Position numbers and translations under genes: made by a program
The notes under the pieces: model-generated
Database searches by the model: none
Told to the model about the DNA's origin: nothing
Seen by the model: the letters and a program-made list of their open reading frames with translations, nothing else
NCBI GenBank assembly: GCA_019828545.1
Contig: JACVRA010000326.1
Span: 21,966-85,965, forward strand
Reading direction: 5' to 3'
Length of the DNA: 64,000 nt
Origin: Paracamarosporium sp. OC-R06-R3
Taxonomy: Eukaryota; Ascomycota; Dothideomycetes; Pleosporales; Didymosphaeriaceae
Shown: positions 56,331 to 64,000 of the stretch, in pieces
Numbering within the stretch: position 1 is the stretch's first letter
How the letters are laid out: the number at the start of each line of letters is the position of its first letter

Positions 56331-57425
56331 CTAGCCTGAAATTTCTAAGCAGTAGTTCACCTTGTTGTACAAATTCCCGCATCCGGCGTCCACGCCTTGA
56401 TTTAATTTCTTGATTGTTCCAATAGCAATGCCGTGAGCTGCTTCGATCGAACGGCAACCGTCACCGTCTTGGACCAAGTACCAAAGATTGCAATTGGAAG
56501 GAACACCCTCGAATATCTTACCACTAGGCTTGTTGTTACCCACACTCGGAATAGGCGTAGAGGTAGGTGTAGGCTTAGTGGATTTACCCGAGTCTCCAAC
56601 ATCCGTTTGCGTTCCCTCGACATCGCCGATGGTATCCGGATCGCAAGTCCTTCCAATTCCAGTCCATCCCATTAGGCGATTAGCGAGATCACTCGCGTAG
56701 CAAGCTGTAGCACGACCTTGTCCAAGGTTTCCCGACGTCGGGAGGACGCCGGAGTTGTAGAGGACAAGTGCCTTGTAGTACTTGCTGGCATCATCCACGC
56801 CAGTCCCTGCCACCAACTGCTGCAAGCCTTCACCACTCGCAGTTCCAATAACACCATCGTTGATCATGCCAATAATTTGCTCGTCGGGACAAGGGTTTTG
56901 TAGTTCACCATCCTCATTGCAAGTGTGTTCTCCATTGGCATCCTGGAAAAGTCCCGGATTCCGGATCTTCTCATTCGGAGATTCAGAGGTAGGGATGCGG
57001 ACGCAACCGTTCGATTCCTGCATCATTGTAGCAAGAATGAAGCGATGGTCCAAGCCGGATGCTGAGGCTGCAGCTTCGATACCAGACTTGATGACTGCAA
57101 CTTCGGCTTCGGAGTTAGGCCCCCATTCGTTCAGGCAGCCTGTCTCATCGATTTTGTTCATCATGACCTCGTAGTTGGCAGCCCACCTATAGTGGTCAGA
57201 GGTAGATCGGGCACTTATCAGATTTCCTTACATGGAATCGTAGTCGAGCCACTGATCCTCTGTAGGCCAGCCCTGCTCGGCTGTGCCATCTCCACCATAG
57301 ATTTTGTATGCAGGGGGTGCTCGAGCTCTGAGAGGTTGCACATTCCGGGAGAAATAAACGGTGGGAGCGGCGCTTGAAAACGCAAGAACGCTGCTGATAG
57401 CGAAGAGAAGCTGAGTTGCAGCCAT
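56331..57425 (-). CDS. Secreted lytic-transglycosylase-like protein with C-terminal LysM domain
   Basis: Model: complement(join(56331..57186,57232..57425)), 349 residues; the 45-nt intron splits the codon of Met65. Residues 1-20 are a signal peptide (MAATQLLFAISSVLAFSSAA). About 66-230 look like a lysozyme/transglycosylase (SLT-type) domain: FILATMMQESNGCVRI puts Glu122 where the catalytic Glu of SLT enzymes lies, followed by NPGLFQ (the Gly-Leu-Met/Phe-Gln motif) and a YNSG motif. A Thr/Pro/Ser linker (about 265-290) leads to a Cys-containing LysM (297-349, CNLWYLVQDGDGCRSIEAAH), which binds chitin or peptidoglycan. So it may cut or bind bacterial wall, or sequester chitin fragments. Domain fold is inferred from motifs only. 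Confidence 0.82.
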
Positions 57426-58529
57426 GAAGAAGAGAATGACAGTAGAACAGATGTGATATATGAACGTGAACTACGATGAAACGAATGAGTAGGATGATAA
57501 AAGTGCACCTTGCACACTGGCTGGGTCTAGCAACATTATCTACTATAAATTTATATCGCGAGCCAAGAAGTGCGGGTACGGACGTAGGAGTACGTGATCG
57601 TTTCGGCGTCCCTCGTAAGGCCCTGGCAATTTTTTCCGTACCCCGTCTAGAATTTTCCTTTCCCGAAGCGAATCCTATAATCAATGAACGTTGCTATGTA
57701 AGCACCATGGCACCCAAAAAGCAAGCAAAATCATCCTTGATAAATCACGTATGATGGCGACGCTTAGCACATCAAAACCTAGAAGTGTCGCTGAGGCTAA
57801 ATCTTGGCATTCGTGATGCCATGTTGAAGTTTAAGAAAGCCATAGAAACGACAGAGTCACGCCTCAGCAGTTCACTTTCTGTGTATCCCGACTGGAAGGT
57901 CGGGCATAGTCAGGAAGGGAGAGAATCGGAGATTACTGAGGGGCTGTTTGAAACGTTTCCAAGCTCACGTATCCAGCCTAGCACAGGGTGGCTTGGACGT
58001 ATATATCATGTGATGCAGCAGCATTGTAGTTATGGCGAGTATGTAGTTAGATACGAATGCATTGCATTTCCAAGTCCGATGAGACATATATGGGAGAGTA
58101 CTGTGATCTATTAGTTCTCTTCGTAAAGTCCAATGCCATTCACGTTGCAGGAATTGAATACAATGCGAATGAGCTTGATTCGAGGTCTCCGTGAAATTTA
58201 CGGCCGTAGGTTTTCGAGTCCCACATTTCTTTCCCTAGGATGGGGCGTTTCATTAAGCGAGCATTCAAAGTTTCGACTAATAGCGAAGCAAAATAATTAC
58301 AATACTAGAGAGAACGCAAAGACTTGTGTGAGAAGTGCATACAATGCACTTAATGAACGCTCGGAAGGATATGAAAGAGCTTATATTGCTGGAAAGAATC
58401 ATTCCAAGATCGGAGCAATTGTGGTCGTATCTGGAGCGGAGCTCATCTTGATGAAGACAAAAAAAAAAGAAAAAATGAGCGACAAACCTAACATCCGCCT
58501 CCACTAGCTGACTGCAATCCATACGGTGT
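57426..58529. other. Intergenic, no gene seen
   Basis: About 1.1 kb. Two plus-strand frames of 109 and 124 codons (57,785 and 58,133) lack any known motif and end in lysine-rich low complexity. The first 200 bp is the LysM gene promoter. Confidence 0.35.
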
Positions 58530-60135
58530 CTTTACATGATCGGGTCCATCCTCGCTCGTTTTTCTAATTGTCTTCTCTAACCTTTCGCCGATTTCCTTGT
58601 GCACTTTCGAGAACATTTCTAGCTCTAGTCAACACGTATTCCTATGCATTATTCTGCTCAACTTAATGATGGTCTCTCCTTGCACCTCGGGTAACGTCTT
58701 ACCCATATGACCGCTAAGGTTACAGATGAACAGCTCGTCGTCGCCAGTCTCCTTAAGTAGGTTCCACATATCAAGCTTCTGTACCCAATCACCATCCTCA
58801 ACATTGGAAGTATAATTTGACACTTTGCCTACTCACTCGTCATGAGTCACATCATCAGGCTTGATGGTCTTGATCTTCCGGAACGACGAACGCACGTAGT
58901 CGGGATCGGCGCCGTAATTACCATCATACCGCACAGATCCGTCGCGCTGGAACGAATTGTAAACGTACTATGCCTTATTGCAAGGTATTTGTTGATAGTT
59001 TGCTCCTACACGATAGCGCGCTGCATCAGGATATGAGAACATCCGGGCTTGCAGCATTAGATCCGCGGAAGCCCCAATGCCTGGAATCATGTTCGACGGG
59101 GAAAAAGCGGCTTGTTAAATGTCTTGAAAGAAGTTTTCGGGATTCTTGTTAAGGGTAAGTTTGCCGACAGGAACGAGAGGGAAGTCTTTGTGCGACCAAA
59201 TCTTTGTATCGTTGAAAATGTCCCAACGATAAGTCTCAGCTTCTTGGGATCCATAATCTGTAGGTTAAGCGTCCATGTCGGGTAGTCGCTATTCTCGATA
59301 GCGTTTTACAGGTCTTTTACGTGATAATGGGGCTCTTCACCTACAAGTTTTCCAGCCTCTTCTGTCTTCAAATTCCCAGGCTTTCAGTACAGCTTGACAT
59401 ATTTGAATGTACCATCTTTTGATTTGCCGAGTTTGAACGTATGTACACCGAATCCATTGATGTGCCTCAAACTTGCGGGTAGCATCGAAGCAATGTGCGC
59501 CCTCTTGATTATTGTTGTAAAAGTCCTAGAAAATTGAAGCATCAAGTACATTTGTCTGCGGGTGACGTTCATGAGAGCGATTGAGAGAGGGAAACTTGAT
59601 TGGATCGCGGATGAAAAACACAGGGAGGTCGTTGCCAACAAAATCGTAGTTACCCTGCGCGGTGAACATTTTAATAGCGAAGCCACGAATGTCGCGAACT
59701 GTGTCCGGGCAACCCTTCTCTCCGCTTGTTGTCGAGATACGTGCGAGGACCTACGTCCTCTTGCCCACTTCGGAGAAAATACATATCGAAGTTATATCAG
59801 AAATATCCTTTGTGCATTCGGACTCGCCCCAGGTACCGGCAGCTTTAGCATAGACGACACTATTGCGGTTAATGATATGAAGAAGGTTAAGACAGAGTAA
59901 AACTCACCGTTCTGGTATAAGCTCTAGCAGGAAGTGAGCAAGTGTCTCAATAAGTTGGGTATCCTCTAATAAAGCGAGACCACCACCGCAAAATTTTAGA
60001 CCTATAAGAACCAGCTAGGCCGTTGGATCCGCGAGATGACGACCTGGTCACGGGCAAGATGCTGCTGTGGGCACCCAAAAGGATCGTTACCTTCGGCGGA
60101 GGTGTAAACGGGTTCATTTTCATCGCGTTTCTACA
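58530..60135 (-). pseudogene. Catalase pseudogene
   Basis: Reading the minus strand from about 60,130 downward gives catalase segments in exact family order but in several frames and with stops: KRDENEPVYTSAEG; LIETLAHFLLELIPER; after a probable intron [103 protein letters not shown] (heme Tyr retained); FQRDGSVRYDGNYGADPDYV; and the C-terminal LKETGDDELFICNLSGH. The distal active-site His of the VHAK motif is Tyr here (a C to T change), and FWDF has become F-stop-DF (TGG to TAG). At least three stops and several frame changes make it non-functional. The N-terminal exon is not found. Intron-like donor GTGAGT strings remain at two positions, so it decayed from a normal gene rather than a processed copy. 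Confidence 0.88.
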
Positions 60136-60771
60136 TCACGTCAGCGACAAACATATTTTATGCACAAATTAAAGACAATACTGTTCCCATCTTGCATATG
60201 GAGTTGTAGATGTTAGTTTTCCTAATTTAGACGTGCGAAAATTAACCGTTTTCACTGTCTCTTGACCTCCTTGTATTACAATAGTTGTTTCCCGTAATTA
60301 CACTATGAATGTCTCATCGTCATGGTATATACACAATGTAAACCCACTCCTGCATTAGCGTAAGTATCATCGGCTTGTAAGCATATGAGCTGTTGGGGAG
60401 AGTTGTCTAGAATAGTAAGGTTGTTGTTCATTGGGTCTTAGACTGTGTCCGGCATCACTTTTCCATGATATGTTCTTGAATGTTGGGTCGATCATACATG
60501 CAAGACAAATTTAGGGCTGTAGCAGTAGTAGGTCGCACAGCTTCGATGACAGGTGATGACGATTCCGGCAGCTACTGTTGACTCGGGTGCTGGCCTAGTT
60601 GCGGTTAGTGTACGGAGTAGCTCAGATATAACAACGTTGTGGTCGGTATGATTTTATTATACTTGATTGACACGATCGATCAGTTCTAAAGAACAACCAG
60701 TTTCGATGACTTGGGCTTAGAGTATACCGAAAGACCTATCCGTACACCTTTGTAATTGACAACAGTGTACT
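60136..60771. other. Intergenic, no gene seen
   Basis: About 640 bp, AT-rich, between the catalase relic and the dehydrogenase 3' end. It may hold the lost 5' part of the catalase gene, but I see no recognisable piece. Confidence 0.4.
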
Positions 60772-62022
60772 CTAACCTCGCGCCATGTATAAAATCTCCA
60801 GAATCTCCTCCTCACTTTCAATTTGTCTCTTACTACCGCCCCATATATCCGTCATTGTCATCTCGGCAACCTTCTTGATCGTGCCTTCATTCTCCACGCC
60901 TACCGCCTTCAACGAGTCTGGCAATTCTAGTATTTTGACAAAATTTGCTACGGCATCTGCAGCACTTTGTTCGTTCCATTGCAGTACGTTGTTGAAAACG
61001 TTGAGCACTTTCTGTTGCAGTTCGATCTGCTCACCCTCATGCTGCCGCATGTAGCGCAAAACAGGAGCCAACATAATGCAACTAGTAAGTCCATGCATGA
61101 CACCACTGACACTACCGAGTTGGTGCCCAATTGCGTGCGATGGGCCTAGGGGGATTCTATAGTAGAGAAAACCCATCAGGGCACTTCGGCTTCCGAGTTG
61201 GCAATCGCTGATCCCGACCAGGAGTTCTTCTCTATTTTCATTTTTCTCACCCTCTTTGTATTTTTTCAATCCCTTCAACAATATAGTAAGAGATTCCTCC
61301 ATATGTCGACTTGCTTCGGGCGTACATAATTTGTTACACATCGTCTCCACGCAGTGATCCACGGCTCTTATCCCAGACGATAACCACAACTTCCGTGGCG
61401 AAGTAGAAGCAACCTCTGGATCGAGAAGAATGAGATCAGGCATCCCATGTTCATTCTCAAAATGCTGCTTCTTGTGCGTCTTGGGATTGGTCGCTGAGCT
61501 GACGTGGTTCCATTCGCTTGCGCTCAGACTCGTTGGGACTACAATTAGCTTGACCTTTGGATCTTTTAAGTTTGGAGTTTTGCCTTTATCCTGGTCGACC
61601 AATGCTTCCATTCCATCAACGGTGCAGTTATTCGCACCTAGGTTTGTATGCATCAACCGTGCGATCTTGCATGCGTCTGAATAGGAGCTAGATCCGATGC
61701 TTATTAGGATATCTGCGTTTTTTTCGTGTAGTAGTTTTGTGATCGCAAGCACATCTTCGTACGGAGAGTGTGCGCCGACTCCAGATTTGGTCGCAACCAC
61801 ATGTGAACCCAGTTTCTTTAACAGATCATTGATCACATTCGTCGACGAGTCGAGCGCTTTGCTGTGAACAATTACAGCGCGTCTACAAATCCACTGGTCC
61901 AGTGCAGTGGGAATATCTGTCAGATATGTTGAGTTGACAATGGCATCGCACCCTTGCCTGGACGGGATAGGAAGTTGTTGAATGGTTTGCTTTTGCCGAC
62001 TGGACGATTGATAATCACTCAT
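60772..62022 (-). CDS. Iron-type (group III) alcohol dehydrogenase / maleylacetate reductase-like
   Basis: 416 residues, single exon, true ATG. NAD(P)-dependent, metal-containing dehydrogenase fold. The N-terminal Rossmann-like part has VIVHSKALDSS and ISIGSSSYSDACKIA, where most family members have a GGGS..D motif, so the dinucleotide loop is altered (GSSS). VPTSLSASEW, with NHVSSAT soon after, is the conserved central strand-loop. Metal ligands are expected at Asp in GIRAVDHCVE and His residues in SHAIGHQLG and MHGLTS. In fungi such proteins often reduce maleylacetate in aromatic ring breakdown or oxidise simple alcohols; the sequence does not decide. Divergent from the ABM gene 963 bp away, which suggests a shared catabolic role. 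Confidence 0.85.
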   Translation of the reverse strand: MSDYQSSSRQKQTIQQLPIPSRQGCDAIVNSTYLTDIPTALDQWICRRAVIVHSKALDSSTNVINDLLKKLGSHVVATKSGVGAHSPYEDVLAITKLLHEKNADILISIGSSSYSDACKIARLMHTNLGANNCTVDGMEALVDQDKGKTPNLKDPKVKLIVVPTSLSASEWNHVSSATNPKTHKKQHFENEHGMPDLILLDPEVASTSPRKLWLSSGIRAVDHCVETMCNKLCTPEASRHMEESLTILLKGLKKYKEGEKNENREELLVGISDCQLGSRSALMGFLYYRIPLGPSHAIGHQLGSVSGVMHGLTSCIMLAPVLRYMRQHEGEQIELQQKVLNVFNNVLQWNEQSAADAVANFVKILELPDSLKAVGVENEGTIKKVAEMTMTDIWGGSKRQIESEEEILEILYMARG

Positions 62023-62985
62023 TTTGAATATTGTTAAAATTTCAGTAGTACCGTGTAGTGACTGCTCGGGGGTAGGGGTGAGTGTATTTTGTGCACTGTT
62101 GTGGAAGACGAAAGAGGTCGATTTATATAAGGTCTAGGAACTTCGTACGAAGGCGAGGAGGACACAATGGTCCGCATATCCGATAAGCTCTAGTTGAGTT
62201 GATCGTAGTTCATCCACTAAACGTCATGCGCAAAGTATCAGGGTCTTGGAAAGGTAGAGACTCGTATGTCCACCATCGCATGCGATTGGCTTGTCTGACA
62301 ATGACCTCTTGCCGAGACTGGCCGCACCTACAACTTTCTACACGCAACTCGGAAAGACCTTGAACGTTAGCTCCTATATCCGTCGGTGCTTGCACATGAG
62401 GGTAACTTCTACCCTGGTTTTTCTCGATATTATCGTCGCTATGTTGTTGATACATTGACGACTTAGATCCGAGTGGCGCCGAAAACCCGCTCCTCGGCAC
62501 TACACGGATTTAATTCAGACGAGGTATTGTACCCGTGTTGGTGCACGCCTTTGGGTCTTCAAAATGGTTAAAATCCTATATAAAGTCCCGTAGATAAAAA
62601 TAATAGACGAACTATCGTACCGTAGGATCTGTCAATGTCAGAGGTTTTTTTTTTCACCTCATCTTGAGTACCTTTGAATCCCAATACGAGGGACGGACGT
62701 ATTCAACCTTCGCCAATATCCATTCTTCTTAACCACAAGCCACAGAGTTTTTTTTTTGTTTTTTTGTATAAAAGTGAACTGAATGGATTTGTTAAAGGTA
62801 TAATAGCTTATTGTTAAGCGTACGTTAACGTGTATTAATTGAGAAACGGCAATGCCAAGACCAGCTTACAAAACACTATTGCTTTAGGTATGATAAAAAG
62901 GTCGTATCAAGAATGCTAGCGTTTGATTTCTTCTTTCATTGACTCTTTTTCGTATTATATTCAGACTCATTGCAGACTCGTTACC
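62023..62985. promoter_or_regulatory. Divergent region between Fe-ADH and ABM genes
   Basis: 963 bp, AT-rich with poly-T runs (about 62,645-62,655 and 62,748-62,765). Outward start codons on both sides. A minus-strand frame at 62,210-62,500 has no signature. A TATA-like TATATAA lies at about 62,577-62,583 and TATATAAG, in the dehydrogenase direction, at about 62,124-62,131. Confidence 0.45.
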
Positions 62986-63348
62986 ATGGAAAACCCACAA
63001 AAACAAATGACCCTCTTCGTTGACTTCTATGTCCAGCCCCACCGCATAGAGGAGTGGAAACAAGCCCATCGCCCAGTCTGGGAAGCATGTGCAAACGAAA
63101 AAGAATGCCTCTTATTTGACGTCTTCGAGGATCCAACAGACCCTGGTCATTTTCGGCTGGTAGAGGTGTGGAATGAAACCCAAGAGTGGTTTAAGACGCA
63201 ACAGCTGACGAAATCGTATTATGCGACGCTTTGGGAGAAATCGAAACCGACTTGGAGGAAGGATGCGCGACTCACGTACTTTGAAAGGCTGGGAGAAGGT
63301 TGTAGTTATCGGAAGGGGTACCTGGAAGGTGGAAACTGCATGGGATGA
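62986..63348 (+). CDS. ABM-fold (antibiotic biosynthesis monooxygenase-like) protein
   Basis: 120 residues, single exon. The ATG at 62986 has a good context (TACCATGG); upstream in-frame codons lack ATG. The pattern MTLFVDFYVQPHRIEEWKQAHRPVWEAC and LFDVFEDPTDPGHFRLVEVWNETQEWFKTQQL is that of the small dimeric ferredoxin-like ABM fold (YgiN/ActVA-Orf6 relatives). These act as cofactor-free monooxygenases on quinols and anthrones or as isomerases or heme-handling proteins. Strands and the second helix are recognisable; the C-terminal 25 residues (GEGCSYRKGYLEGGNC) are less typical. No signal peptide. Paired divergently with the Fe-ADH gene. Confidence 0.8.
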   Translation: MENPQKQMTLFVDFYVQPHRIEEWKQAHRPVWEACANEKECLLFDVFEDPTDPGHFRLVEVWNETQEWFKTQQLTKSYYATLWEKSKPTWRKDARLTYFERLGEGCSYRKGYLEGGNCMG

Positions 63349-64000
63349 GGATAAAGGTGTAGGCCTCATTTGAGCGGTAGATCTTATAGAGGCTTCGTGG
63401 GTCCGAGCAGGACATTGGTTACTACTGGAACGAGATTTAACAACTTGATCACTATTTTCTTGCTTATGAATGCGCGTACTGTAACTGGATCTATCCCATT
63501 TTGGCAAAGAGGTGATCGCAAAGTAGTACTCCTGAACCACATGGTTCCCCAACACTGACTAAAACATGTCTGCTCTATCCTAGGTATATGACAGAAGCCT
63601 TGGACCGAACGTGTACAAGGGCGATGATTACTCGATCTGTGCCGTTCGGATTGTTCTAGCCCATAGTTACTTGCAGACAGGCGCATTGATGCTTATCGAA
63701 ACAGACATGGCATTCTAGTTCCGATGTAGGATCTAGTGTTAGTCTATTGAAAGATCTCGACCTGCGTATTGTTTCTAGTTATCTGAGTATGAGTAGTAAT
63801 TGTAGTATTGATTGCATGCGAGTATATCCGTACGATTATAGTCTATCGAATGCTTCGTGATAGAGCAAATTGATCCTGGATAAAACCATCAAACGATTAG
63901 CTTTGCGAAATGGGTCGATTTGACCGTTAATGGATAGTACGGAGAGAAAATGCTGACGATGGTGTGATTTAACGTGTCTGTGCGCGCGATGCAACACGAA
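63349..64000. other. Right edge, no gene seen
   Basis: 650 bp, AT-rich after 63,700. Short frames without signatures. No partial gene is recognisable at the edge. Confidence 0.4.

Noticed and set aside
57216..57224. Another ATCWGATAA match
   Set aside because: Single copy inside an intron of the LysM gene; consistent with chance.

Overview
The window is nuclear DNA of a filamentous ascomycete. The recognisable proteins are fungal (TEL1, NUP192, a DAL5-type permease, a LysM secreted protein, a saponin-hydrolase-like enzyme). Introns are few and mostly 45-110 nt, with GTRNGY-like donors, CTRAC-type branch points and YAG acceptors. Gene-dense, GC-balanced blocks alternate with AT-rich gene-poor stretches. 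This, with the gene content, points to Pezizomycotina, probably Dothideomycetes; the class is an inference. There are no prokaryotic features and I found no tRNA, rRNA or CRISPR.

Layout. 1-13.2 kb is a conserved housekeeping block in two head-to-head pairs: TEL1 (cut by the left edge) with NUP192, and mitochondrial GCV3 with the mitoribosomal bS6 gene (MRP17). 13.2-19.2 kb is sparse: a decayed TRI12-type MFS transporter at 13.7-14.6 kb and an intron-rich single-pass membrane protein. 19.2-32.2 kb holds a long disordered protein, Tudor-SN (SND1), a small secreted cysteine-rich protein, a STRAP-like WD40 protein and a DAL5-type MFS permease. 32.2-37.3 kb is AT-rich and gene-poor, with one alpha/beta hydrolase. 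37.3-46.5 kb holds a flavodoxin-less CPR-like FAD/NADPH reductase whose upstream region carries five exact ATCWGATAA motifs (the siderophore/iron GATA-factor consensus), a cupin, a small ORF, a frameshifted membrane ORF, mitochondrial ABC transporter MDL1 and RNA 3'-phosphate cyclase. 46.5-64 kb looks accessory: an acidic/basic disordered protein, a secreted saponin-hydrolase-like protein, a secreted lytic-transglycosylase-like plus LysM protein, a catalase pseudogene, and a divergent pair of an iron-type alcohol dehydrogenase and an ABM-fold monooxygenase-like protein.

How they fit. The housekeeping genes act in DNA-damage signalling, nuclear pore structure, the mitochondrial glycine cleavage system, mitochondrial translation, mitochondrial export and RNA repair. 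The accessory genes are mostly secreted, transport or catabolic functions expected at the interface with a host, competitors or substrates. The strongest candidate for something undescribed is the CPR-like reductase with a CCGGGCC motif under a probable iron-GATA promoter. Spliced models below were inferred by eye from splice motifs and frame continuity; three introns have lengths divisible by three and are easy to miss.
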